Notes: a model not told the origin generated them from the sequence alone. Positions 1 through 6,085 are shown, counted from the first letter of the stretch. The stretch is 6,904 bases of DNA from Desulfobacterales bacterium C00003106 (GCA_001751015.1 MAXM01000183.1:1-6904), one strand, 5' to 3'. Numbers and translations are program-made.

Positions 1-2
1 GT

Positions 3-68
3 TTTCCTGTGGAAATAAATAATGCCCCGAACAGTATAACCGGCAACCGTGAACGGTTACACAAATAG
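3..68 (+). pseudogene. Possible 3' remnant of a sensor histidine kinase (start of HATPase N-box)
   Basis: One frame is open from the left edge to a TAG at 66-68 and gives 21 residues ending GNRERLHK. In histidine-kinase ATPase domains the stretch before the N-box is typically G-[ND]-x-x-R-L-x-x-[AVI]-x-x-N-L, so the match is suggestive. Here the frame stops exactly where the N-box helix (NLxxNA) should begin. If it is a kinase, it is truncated or frameshifted and lacks the ATP-binding G-boxes. The MITE-like palindrome starts 15 bases further on and may be connected with the break. The fragment is very short, so chance resemblance is a real possibility. Confidence 0.25.
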
Positions 69-82
69 AAACAGATAACTGC

Positions 83-187
83 TTAGGGAGTTTATTCATA
101 ATATCCTACCCAAATAATTTTATAACACCTTATAATAACTTGGTATTATTTTAAAATTGGGTAATTTATTTTCAGTAAACTCCCTTA
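83..187. repeat. AT-rich imperfect palindrome with terminal inverted repeats, MITE-like
   Basis: The outer ends GGGAGTTTA (86-94) and TAAACTCCC (176-184) are perfect 9-bp inverted repeats. TTA lies directly outside on both sides (83-85 and 185-187), as a 3-bp target duplication would. The similarity continues inward: the left arm has TACCCAAATAATTTTA and the right arm, reverse-complemented, has TACCCAATTTTA, with small gaps, down to a centre near 135-141. The whole element is about 100 bp, very AT-rich, and has no coding potential. It could equally be a long-stem RNA hairpin or an AT-rich bidirectional terminator for the minus-strand operon. No copy with a transposase is in the window. Confidence 0.5.
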
Positions 188-269
188 CAACTATGTGGTA
201 TAACGGTAGACAATAGTTTAATAAGGCGTGCTATCTTACCGAACCCAAGTTGTATTTGGTGGTTGTGGA

Positions 270-536
270 TTACTGTCTATCGAGGAAGTCTCTTATCTTT
301 GGCAAGAGATAAACGTGGTTGAGGTCGTGGAGTTTCAGGCATGATGCCAGGAGATCAATTCTTTTCTCAATCGGGTCTTGTCTGTCGGTGATGACAATAT
401 AGCGGCGCCCTATTTTGCATATACCGCTCTTGACAGGAGGCTTTTCGTGTTTGAGGTTGGTTTCGAGCAGCGCGATTCCGAGACGTTCGGCGACAATGGA
501 CAACTGTGTGTAAAGCCATTGAGGTTCCATGGTCAA
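270..536 (-). CDS. Small conserved hypothetical protein (88 aa), last gene of minus-strand operon
   Basis: Soluble protein of 88 residues without signal peptide, membrane segment or cysteine pair. The sequence suggests an alpha/beta fold: an N-terminal helix containing LYTQLSIVAERLGI, a strand pair around GICKIGRRYIVITD (residues about 38-51), then helices ending in VYLLPKIRDFL. I remember similar short proteins as hypotheticals in delta-proteobacteria, but I know no function. The start taken is TTG at 536, which overlaps the TGA of the phosphohydrolase gene and has GGAA 7 bases upstream. ATG at 530 is a possible alternative, two bases after that stop. The tight coupling to the upstream gene supports a real gene and perhaps a partner or regulator of the hydrolase. 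Confidence 0.75.
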   Translation of the reverse strand: MTMEPQWLYTQLSIVAERLGIALLETNLKHEKPPVKSGICKIGRRYIVITDRQDPIEKRIDLLASCLKLHDLNHVYLLPKIRDFLDRQ

Positions 537-1720
537 AGGCCGGTTCCAAGATGCCTCGGGAAAAGAAGATCATTGCACTCCCTCATGAAATATTTGTCAG
601 TCATGCCGGAGATATAGTCCCGGGCGATTTCAGCGGGAGAAGTGTTTTCCCGATAATTATGGTGCATGTTGCCGAGAAACTCACGGACAATCCTCGAGTC
701 TTTGGCGGGTTTTTCGATGTCATGAAGGCATTGATGAAAAAGGAGCTTAAAAAGGCGGGCTATCTTGCGGGAATCAGGTCGTAATTTGGGGTTAAGGTAG
801 ATGTGCGTGAGGTTGAACTCCTTGAGGGCCTTTAATGCAGCGGAGACGTCAGGGCTGAATGCTGCGTATGCCTGGTCGATGCTGTTTCTGATTACATCCT
901 GGACCAGGGTGTATACTATAGTCCCGTTGGTGTTGCCGAGGATGGTTGTGATATCCTTTGGGATGTCGGATCGTTTCAAGAGGTTGAGTCGTATGGCGTC
1001 GTCAATATCTCTTCCAACATAGCTGATGGTGTCTGCAATACGGACGACACACCCTTCAAGGGTCATGGGTATCAGGTCAAGGGCGTGATCTGTCTGTTTT
1101 TGACTAAGCTCGTGATCGAATGTTTCAAACGTCTTGTTTTTTATGTTTCGAAGGAGGTCTGTATGGGCTTCGCCATCGTGACAAAGGATGCCGTCGAGTA
1201 CCTGGAGTGTGAGATTTATCCCTATTCCCTTTCTTTCAATTTTTTCAAGGAAGCGGACACTTTGAAGGTTATGCTGGAATGGACCGATCCTGTGTTCAAT
1301 GCATAAGCGGGAAAGATATGACTCTCCATCGTGTCCAAAAGGACAATGACCTATGTCATGCCCGAGAGCGATTGCCTCAATAAGGTCTTCGTTAAGCCGG
1401 AGAAAGCGGCCTATTGTTCTGCCGATCTTTGATACGATCTGGACATGGAGCACCCTGTGGGTAATGTGGTCGTTGTCCACGAGGGAGAAGACCTGGGTCT
1501 TGTCAATATACCGCGCGTAAGCGGAAGAATGAAGGATGCGGTCGGAATCAACGGAAAACTCCTGGCGATGCCCCTTTTCAATGCGGACTTCGTGTGCTCG
1601 TCTAACAGCGCTGCTGCTTAATGTGGCGTAAGAGGAGAGGATGCTTGCCTCCCTGTCATTAAGGACGTGTCGTATTTTCTTCAGATCCACCGTGTTCAAT
1701 TTTAAATCGTCAACCTTCAA
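533..1720 (-). CDS. dGTPase-like HD-domain phosphohydrolase (395 aa)
   Basis: Member of the deoxyguanosinetriphosphate triphosphohydrolase-like HD superfamily. These enzymes hydrolyse dNTPs to deoxynucleosides and tripolyphosphate in the cytoplasm. Visible family marks, in order: SAYARYIDKTQVF (residues 66-78, usual form R-x-L-x-x-K-T-Q-V-F); the first metal histidine in HRVLHVQ (H92); LNEDLIEAIALGHDIGHCPFGHDGE (109-133) with the HD pair H121/D122 and H125/H130; QHN (149-151); and ADTISYVGRDIDDA (229-242) carrying the last metal aspartate, D230. Length is normal for the family. One oddity is GRDIDDA where many relatives have NHDIDDA. The chosen start is TTG, overlapping the ATP-grasp stop as TTGA, with GGGGAG 10 bases upstream. 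Substrate specificity (dGTP, all dNTPs or another nucleotide) cannot be read from sequence. Confidence 0.9.
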   Translation of the reverse strand: MKVDDLKLNTVDLKKIRHVLNDREASILSSYATLSSSAVRRAHEVRIEKGHRQEFSVDSDRILHSSAYARYIDKTQVFSLVDNDHITHRVLHVQIVSKIGRTIGRFLRLNEDLIEAIALGHDIGHCPFGHDGESYLSRLCIEHRIGPFQHNLQSVRFLEKIERKGIGINLTLQVLDGILCHDGEAHTDLLRNIKNKTFETFDHELSQKQTDHALDLIPMTLEGCVVRIADTISYVGRDIDDAIRLNLLKRSDIPKDITTILGNTNGTIVYTLVQDVIRNSIDQAYAAFSPDVSAALKALKEFNLTHIYLNPKLRPDSRKIARLFKLLFHQCLHDIEKPAKDSRIVREFLGNMHHNYRENTSPAEIARDYISGMTDKYFMRECNDLLFPRHLGTGL

Positions 1721-2499
1721 TCCAGTAGTTCTCCCCTGTCAATCATTTTCTCCACAAGCTGGTAGTAATCGATCCCGGCTTTTCTGAACCCCTTTTTCCC
1801 GTATTTCATGTTCGCTTCTATGACCCAGTATTTGCCTCTTGCATAGAATATGTCGAGGCCAACGTCATCGAATCGGCACCGCCTGGCTGTATCAAGCGCA
1901 AGGTCAAGGCCTTGGGTCGGTATGTCATCAAAACTTACCGTTCCGCCCTGGGAAAGGTTTGTGCGGAAATCCCCTTTGGGCATGATGCGCCAGTATGCAT
2001 GAATTATGCGGTGTCCCATGATCACCACACGGAGGTCACGGTCAATCTCAAGATATTCCTGGATATATGCCACATGTGTGAGGTCGCAGTATGCCGTGAG
2101 TTCGTCCTGGTTTCGAATCAGGTAAACCCCCTTTCCAAGCGCTGATCCTCTCGGAATCTTTGCGATTAAAGGAAATTGAAAGTGATTAAGAATTGCGCTT
2201 TTTTGACGATTTCCATAAAACACGCGTGTCTTGGGATGAGAAATATCGAGAAGATGGAACAAGGCGGTCTGCTTGATCTTATCCTGCGTGAACTTGTATG
2301 TATTATAGTTAGGAAATGTCCGTTTCCCTATGGTGTCCAGAATGTCTGCATAGAAGGCCGTGGGATAATAGATAACGGAGGAATTCCGGATCAGGTCCTT
2401 TTCCCAATCCGCATAATCAGAAAAATTCGGACGCACCCCGAGGGTAATGACGTTCTTGCAATGTCTTAGCCGATGTTCAAAGGCAACGTATTCTCGCAT
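1717..2499 (-). CDS. RimK-like ATP-grasp ligase (260 aa), first gene of minus-strand operon
   Basis: ATP-grasp enzyme of the RimK type, which joins an amino acid or similar amine to a carboxylate by way of an acyl-phosphate. The N-terminal pre-ATP-grasp part (residues 1-75) ends in TYKFTQDKIKQTALFHLL. The ATP-grasp core follows: PLIAKIPRGSALGKGV (110-125) with the ATP-binding lysine K114 and the glycine loop; IQEYLEIDRDLRVV (146-159); VGLDIF (213-218) with D216 as probable Mg ligand; and WVIEANMKYGKKGFRKAGID (225-244), matching the RimK pattern E-x-N-x-x-x-G-x-K-G, with E228 and N230. At 260 residues it is slightly shorter than RimK (about 300). The ATG at 2499 directly follows an in-frame TGA, so no longer start exists; no strong Shine-Dalgarno is seen. 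The substrate is unknown; it need not be ribosomal protein S6. Confidence 0.85.
   Translation of the reverse strand: MREYVAFEHRLRHCKNVITLGVRPNFSDYADWEKDLIRNSSVIYYPTAFYADILDTIGKRTFPNYNTYKFTQDKIKQTALFHLLDISHPKTRVFYGNRQKSAILNHFQFPLIAKIPRGSALGKGVYLIRNQDELTAYCDLTHVAYIQEYLEIDRDLRVVIMGHRIIHAYWRIMPKGDFRTNLSQGGTVSFDDIPTQGLDLALDTARRCRFDDVGLDIFYARGKYWVIEANMKYGKKGFRKAGIDYYQLVEKMIDRGELLD
1731..1736 (-). promoter_or_regulatory. Ribosome binding site supporting the TTG start of the dGTPase-like gene
   Basis: On the minus strand GGGGAG lies 10 bases before TTG at 1720. No ATG occurs near the N-terminus of this frame, and the conserved domain begins around residue 50, so TTG is the best-supported start. The site lies inside the last codons of the ATP-grasp gene. 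Confidence 0.5.
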
Positions 2500-2523
2500 T
2501 CAAGCACAGAGATCCGGAATTAA

Positions 2524-2655
2524 GGGCTCGCCCAAAAATAACTCCCTAGTTTCATGCGTCGATCCATCACGCATGGCTGCGTTGCTCGTCGGTTAAATAG
2601 CCTGGCTATTCGCCCTTCTCGCGCCTTGCCATGCAGGCGCCTCAACACCTGAAAA
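2524..2655. repeat. Palindromic intergenic repeat (MITE-like), right terminal arm apparently missing
   Basis: The core is an imperfect palindrome running from TTTCA (2550-2554) to TGAAA (2650-2654). Its centre is a near-perfect 15-bp inverted repeat, AATAGCC-T-GGCTATT (2596-2610). GCATGGC in the left arm (2571-2577) matches GCCATGC in the right arm (2628-2634). The left flank begins with the self-complementary GGGCTCGCCC (2524-2533) followed by an A-run and AACTCCC. No matching end is present on the right, where a REP-like motif starts instead. From memory, related repeats in delta-proteobacterial genomes carry this GGGCTCGCCC end on both sides; that part is recall, not a search. Confidence 0.6.
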
Positions 2656-2680
2656 TGTAAATCTATCCCCGTTCCTAAGG
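2647..2680 (-). repeat. REP/RAYT-like short repeat, copy 1
   Basis: The plus strand contains AAATCTATCCCCGTTCCT (2659-2676), flanked by ACCTGAA and AAGG. It matches 15 of 18 bases of a second copy at 2931-2948 and resembles the AAATCTGTCCCC motif that I associate with repeats next to IS200-like REP-associated tyrosine transposases. No transposase gene is in the window. Strand is given for the GGGGAYAGATTT orientation. Confidence 0.4.
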
Positions 2681-2704
2681 AGATGGTTTCGCAAAATAGA
2701 GGAT

Positions 2705-2722
2705 ATAATCGTAATCGATTAT
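2705..2722. promoter_or_regulatory. 18-bp perfect dyad, putative operator
   Basis: ATAATCG (2705-2711), a TAAT spacer and CGATTAT (2716-2722) form a perfect 7-4-7 inverted repeat with the length and symmetry of a site for a dimeric helix-turn-helix regulator. It overlaps a perfect TATAAT on the plus strand (2704-2709) and CATAAT on the minus strand (2719-2724). Neither has a convincing -35 at the right distance. The position between divergent operons fits a regulatory role. The regulator is not in the window. Confidence 0.35.
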
Positions 2723-2815
2723 GCTGCACGTTACAACATGCATTCAGTCTGTTCAAGTCTTTTGTGGAATCCGTAGAAGTTTAGAGGTTCAGAGTTCCTG
2801 GCAGGTTTGAATAGT

Positions 2816-2844
2816 TTGACATTTCAAGTAGTTTCGTGTAGATT
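2816..2844 (+). promoter_or_regulatory. Sigma70-type promoter for the cytochrome cluster
   Basis: Perfect -35 TTGACA (2816-2821), a 17-base spacer and TAGATT as -10 (2839-2844, four of six consensus bases). Transcription would start near 2851, giving a leader of about 130 bases before the first cytochrome gene. This is the best promoter match in the intergenic region and has the right orientation and place. Confidence 0.5.
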
Positions 2845-2922
2845 TTATACTTAAATACAAGCAAGCTGTTTCTAATGTTTTCGACCTTGGCAAGGGTGAT
2901 TGCCCGGGAGAAGTGCTTCCGA

Positions 2923-2948
2923 ACCTGAATTTGTCCCCGTTCCTTAGG
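2923..2948 (-). repeat. REP/RAYT-like short repeat, copy 2
   Basis: GAATTTGTCCCCGTTCCT on the plus strand, preceded by ACCT and followed by TAGG, repeats the motif at 2647-2680 in the same direction. It falls in the transcribed leader of the cytochrome gene, 34 bases before the chosen ATG. It also lies inside the extra N-terminal stretch that a GTG start at 2913 would add, which argues against that longer start. Confidence 0.4.
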
Positions 2949-2969
2949 CTTGCGCAGGAAGTCCTGATG

Positions 2970-2976
2970 AGGAAGG
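2970..2976 (+). promoter_or_regulatory. Ribosome binding site of the 13-heme cytochrome gene
   Basis: AGGAAGG lies 5 bases before ATG at 2982. A second, nearly identical arrangement lies just upstream: AGGAAG at 2956-2961, 5 bases before an in-frame ATG at 2967. Either could be used. The 2982 start gives a more usual signal-peptide length. Confidence 0.5.
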
Positions 2977-2981
2977 TTTTT

Positions 2982-4607
2982 ATGAAAACCGGCTTGAAGG
3001 TCATGAGGATGGTATCAGTATTATCTCTGTTTTTTTTGGTGTTATTTGTCTTCGCATGTGGCGGAGGTGGAGGTGAAGATGATATCTGCGACGGCCTGGA
3101 TCAAACAACGTACCATACTGCGGGATGGAAAGATAATCCGGAGCATGGGACGGACTACTCTACAAACCCGCAGAACTGTAAGGCCTGTCACGGAGAGGAT
3201 CTGAAAGGGGGGCCTGTTGACGTAAATTGTTTTCCATGCCACCATGAAGCTGCGGTTGATCCATGGCAACACGGGGATCATCATACCTCCCCTGATGAGG
3301 ACGACTGTAAAGGATGTCATGGAGACGACTTTACCGGAGGCAAAACGCTTGTATCCTGTTTCTCATGCCATAGCGAAATCACCGGCTTTGACTGTGTTGA
3401 TTGTCACACGGATATTGCCGGCTTTGGCGTCTATTCGGCTTCGGCCCATGGCAACATATCGTATGGGGTGAATCGCTCGGAAACAGGGTATGCAACAGGG
3501 GCCTGTACCCACTGCCATGATTTGAGTGATCCTGATGCTTCCATGAATGATCTTATGCTCTTTGCCCCTATGGAACCAAGCTATCTTTTGGGCGATCTCT
3601 TGGGCGGTCAGGCTGAAAACTTTTGCTTCAAGTGCCATAAGGAGGCCGGCTCTGTCCAGGACCCTCTTTTTTATAACTATAATTACAGCTACATGGCCGG
3701 TGGAAACATCTCTCTTACATGTCCTGGCACTATTCTTGAGGCCTTTTCATTTATTGATGAGACCGGGATGTCTCTGCCCAACTGTGACTCTATATATGGC
3801 ACATCGCATCACCTGACCGATATAAAGGCTTTTATTGCCGGCAAATGGGGATACACGGCTGATTCCAACCCATGCGCCGCCTGTCATAACCCTCATCAAG
3901 CCCAAAGGGATGCTCATGCCGATGGCGACAGGGGATGGCTCGTCTCCCGCCCAACAGGTCACGCGGATACGTCTACCTGGGAATTGTTTGGAGACGATGA
4001 TACGGAAACGATGAAGCAATACGCCGCCAGCCAAGGCGGCGCCTATCAGGCGCCTGAGGCGGTCTTGGGATATGAACCGGATGGTTCGGCAATCCAGGAT
4101 GGCTCCAACCTGACTGACCATGTCACTTTTTGTGCTGATTGTCACAATAAGTCGAACACCATTTACAGCAGTGTGCTCGACAGAAACCTTTACACTATTG
4201 ACTGGGATATCGAAAAACATGGAAAAGGACCTGCCGCCGATGATGCTTATACCGATCTCCTTTCACCTTATCAAGAAGCCCAATGCGGCAGTTACATCCT
4301 GGCCTGCACCGATTGCCATGAACCGCATGGATCTCCGAACAGGTTTCTTGTCAGGAATTCGGTTAATGGTGGAACAGTGACAATCACACTTAAACAGGAG
4401 ACTGGCCCGGACAATACTCGGTCATGGAAGGCGCTTTGCGGCAAATGTCATGGTGAAACCGAAAATGTTCACCACCGAGACCCGGCAATTGCTTCTTGTA
4501 CTGATTGTCACAAACCGGAGCCTACTGATATCCATGTCTGTATTGAGTGCCACTATCACGGAAATAGCAGCATTGACGGGGTTCCTTACGGCGAACCTTT
4601 ATTTTAG
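2982..4607 (+). CDS. 13-heme c-type cytochrome lipoprotein, putative cell-surface electron conduit terminal
   Basis: From ATG 2982 the product has 541 residues. A signal peptide with basic start and hydrophobic core (LSLFFLVLFVFAC) ends in a plausible lipobox VFAC at Cys25, followed by a Gly5 linker; the Phe at -2 is not ideal. There are 13 CxxCH haem sites, beginning near residues 66, 83, 109, 126, 138, 175, 215, 298, 384, 442, 486, 506 and 520. The N-terminal part contains two copies of a CxxCHGxDxxGG...CFxCH unit (66-87 and 109-130). The later part has NPCAACHNPH and ACTDCHEPHGSPN, motifs I recall from secreted multiheme cytochromes of Geobacter- and Desulfuromonas-like bacteria. It is probably exported by Sec and anchored in the outer membrane as the outer partner of the barrel encoded next. 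In-frame alternative starts are ATG 2967 and GTG 2913. Confidence 0.9.
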   Translation: MKTGLKVMRMVSVLSLFFLVLFVFACGGGGGEDDICDGLDQTTYHTAGWKDNPEHGTDYSTNPQNCKACHGEDLKGGPVDVNCFPCHHEAAVDPWQHGDHHTSPDEDDCKGCHGDDFTGGKTLVSCFSCHSEITGFDCVDCHTDIAGFGVYSASAHGNISYGVNRSETGYATGACTHCHDLSDPDASMNDLMLFAPMEPSYLLGDLLGGQAENFCFKCHKEAGSVQDPLFYNYNYSYMAGGNISLTCPGTILEAFSFIDETGMSLPNCDSIYGTSHHLTDIKAFIAGKWGYTADSNPCAACHNPHQAQRDAHADGDRGWLVSRPTGHADTSTWELFGDDDTETMKQYAASQGGAYQAPEAVLGYEPDGSAIQDGSNLTDHVTFCADCHNKSNTIYSSVLDRNLYTIDWDIEKHGKGPAADDAYTDLLSPYQEAQCGSYILACTDCHEPHGSPNRFLVRNSVNGGTVTITLKQETGPDNTRSWKALCGKCHGETENVHHRDPAIASCTDCHKPEPTDIHVCIECHYHGNSSIDGVPYGEPLF

Positions 4608-4693
4608 AATAGAGGAAACCGACCGAGTCTTGAGCGAAGCGGGCCATGAGAACGTAGCAGTATGGTTAGGTGAAGGTCTATAGGGAAAAGAGA

Positions 4694-6085
4694 ATGAGCA
4701 AAAGACCCTGTTGGAAGTTTTCGATATGTGTCTATATAGTTACCCTGTTCTCTTTATTTTCGGGATATCCTTTGAAACATGCCCTTGCGGATGAAGGCTC
4801 ACTCTCCTTGTCAGGTCTCCTTCAGTTTCGTTATGATATGCGTTACCTGTCTGACAATGAAGGTGAAGACCATAAACTTCATCAGATTGCCGATATTACC
4901 ATCAGGAGGAATGAATGGGAGCATTTCAAATTCACCTTGGCGGGAGATATGATCGAGGACATTGACTCCGAGGATGATGATCAAGCAGACAGGACGAGAA
5001 CTATCCATGATACATGGGACTCTTCGATTCATGGATATCTATACGTCTGTCAGGCGGAAATATATGAGTTGGCTAATCTGAACTTGAACTACGCCCGTTT
5101 CGGGAGACAATATGTGAGTCATGAGCTGACTCCCACCCATCTTGATGGATTGAATATCTTGTTTGACCTTAATCTCTTTGGCAAAAAAATCACACCTTTT
5201 GTCTACGCAGGCCTTCCTGTTTGCCTCTATGAGGAAGGTAACTACTGGGATGGCACGGAGATTGGAGGAGGAGTTCATATCCATTTAGATGGATCTACTA
5301 AAATAACCCTTGAATATCAGTTCATTGAAGAAGATATCGATATGGTCGGATCATACGCTGAGAGTGGAAAAAACCGTTATGAACAGTCTGCATTAGCCAT
5401 AAGGCGGTCCTTTTTTCATAAGGGATATGGTTATATCTCTCTTTTTCTGCTCGATAACTCCCCAACGCAGGTAACTACAAGGTTTTCTGTCTTATTTGAT
5501 AGATTGGACCTTGACATTGATGCTTCATACCTTTACCAGTTTGAAGAAATAAGCAAGACACCGACAACATCCGTATATACCGGTTTGACCGGACCGATAA
5601 AGCCACACCACAACATTAGCCTGGACATCACGAAAGGAGTATATAAAGATTCCGTATGGGTTTCCGGCGGAACAGAATGGAGACTACTGGATTTCGGCGA
5701 GGAGGAATCAGAGTTCAACCATTCCTACAATCGTGAATACTTAGCTCTGATAATAGAGGATCTTTTCGTGAAAGGTCTAAGCGTTTTTTTACAGGCTGAT
5801 TTTTGGCAGGTGATGGACAGCGACAATAAAGACAGGATATCAAGTTCAGGTTGGGAGATAGCATACAACAAGCCTCAAACCATCAATATTGCCATAGGCT
5901 CTTTCTATTCGCTTTACAGCTATGACTACTTTAAAAATACGGACGAGAAGACCGACGTAGATACATTCTATTCCGATCTTCGTTATTATATTCAACCCGG
6001 TTTATACCTTGATGCCCGTTATCAATTGGACAGGTACGATATTGACGATCATCGGTTTATCGCCACAATAGGCCTTGAGATGTAG
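4694..6085 (+). CDS. Outer-membrane beta-barrel, putative porin of the cytochrome conduit (463 aa)
   Basis: No enzyme motif is recognised. The signal peptide has a basic start, a hydrophobic stretch from residue 11 to about 23, and a cleavage site after HALA (Ala32). The mature protein begins SLSLSGLLQFRYD and continues as short amphipathic, aromatic-rich strands separated by acidic turns (for example the D/E-rich loop around residues 93-104) to the end HRFIATIGLEM. This is the pattern of a transmembrane beta-barrel, and the length would allow roughly 16-20 strands. Lying between two multiheme cytochrome genes, it most likely forms the sheath that lets haems cross the outer membrane, as MtrB or OmbB do. 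Mature Cys119 and Cys177 and the non-aromatic last residue are unusual for a barrel. ATG 4694 has AGGG 8 bases upstream and is preferred to GTG 4670. Confidence 0.75.
   Translation: MSKRPCWKFSICVYIVTLFSLFSGYPLKHALADEGSLSLSGLLQFRYDMRYLSDNEGEDHKLHQIADITIRRNEWEHFKFTLAGDMIEDIDSEDDDQADRTRTIHDTWDSSIHGYLYVCQAEIYELANLNLNYARFGRQYVSHELTPTHLDGLNILFDLNLFGKKITPFVYAGLPVCLYEEGNYWDGTEIGGGVHIHLDGSTKITLEYQFIEEDIDMVGSYAESGKNRYEQSALAIRRSFFHKGYGYISLFLLDNSPTQVTTRFSVLFDRLDLDIDASYLYQFEEISKTPTTSVYTGLTGPIKPHHNISLDITKGVYKDSVWVSGGTEWRLLDFGEEESEFNHSYNREYLALIIEDLFVKGLSVFLQADFWQVMDSDNKDRISSSGWEIAYNKPQTINIAIGSFYSLYSYDYFKNTDEKTDVDTFYSDLRYYIQPGLYLDARYQLDRYDIDDHRFIATIGLEM

Larger units (their letters stand above)
2500..2981. 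other. Divergent intergenic region between the ATP-grasp operon and the cytochrome cluster
   Basis: About 480 bases with no credible gene. Left to right it holds: a short leader next to the ATP-grasp start; the palindromic repeat (2524-2655); a first REP-like motif (2647-2680); a perfect 18-bp dyad (2705-2722); a sigma70-type promoter facing right (2816-2844); two small hairpins in the transcribed leader (GGCAA/TTGCC at about 2889-2904 and GGGAG/CTTCC just after it); and a second REP-like motif (2923-2948). No clear promoter for the minus-strand operon was found. The palindrome lies only 25 bases from that operon's ATG, so its promoter must be very close to the gene, inside the repeat, or beyond it. 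Confidence 0.7.

Noticed and set aside
45..58. Perfect dyad AACCGT-GA-ACGGTT near the left edge as an operator
   Set aside because: It coincides with the codons of the putative histidine-kinase fragment and has no promoter-like sequence around it.
205..240. Hairpin GGTAGACAATAG / CTATCTTACC after the minus-strand operon as a terminator
   Set aside because: The stem is interrupted, the loop is about 14 bases and no U-run follows on either strand.
2520..2756. 78-codon minus-strand open frame across the palindromic repeat
   Set aside because: Most of it is the palindrome and REP-like motif translated; no protein family resemblance and no ribosome binding site.
2887..2903. Sigma54-like element TTGGCA...TTGC upstream of the cytochrome gene
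   Set aside because: The GG and GC dinucleotides are separated by 11 bases instead of the required 10, and the same bases form a small GGCAA/TTGCC hairpin.
2913..2981. Longer N-terminus of the 13-haem cytochrome from GTG 2913
   Set aside because: It would place 23 extra residues, encoded partly by a REP-like repeat, before a normal signal peptide. ATG 2982 has a good ribosome binding site.
2851..2981. Cyclic-di-GMP (GEMM) riboswitch in the cytochrome leader
   Set aside because: Such riboswitches are common before multiheme cytochrome genes in delta-proteobacteria, so I looked. The conserved core and tetraloop-receptor parts are not present; only two short hairpins are seen.
3747..4220. 157-codon open frame antisense to the 13-haem cytochrome gene
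   Set aside because: It lies wholly within a gene with clear haem motifs, has no recognisable domain, and is best explained as a by-product of the codon use on the other strand.
4608..4693. Possible mobile-intron remnant or regulatory RNA between the first cytochrome and the barrel gene
   Set aside because: The sequence GAGCGAAGCGGGCC looked faintly familiar, but no domain V-like hairpin or other conserved structure can be drawn. It is treated as an ordinary intra-operon spacer.
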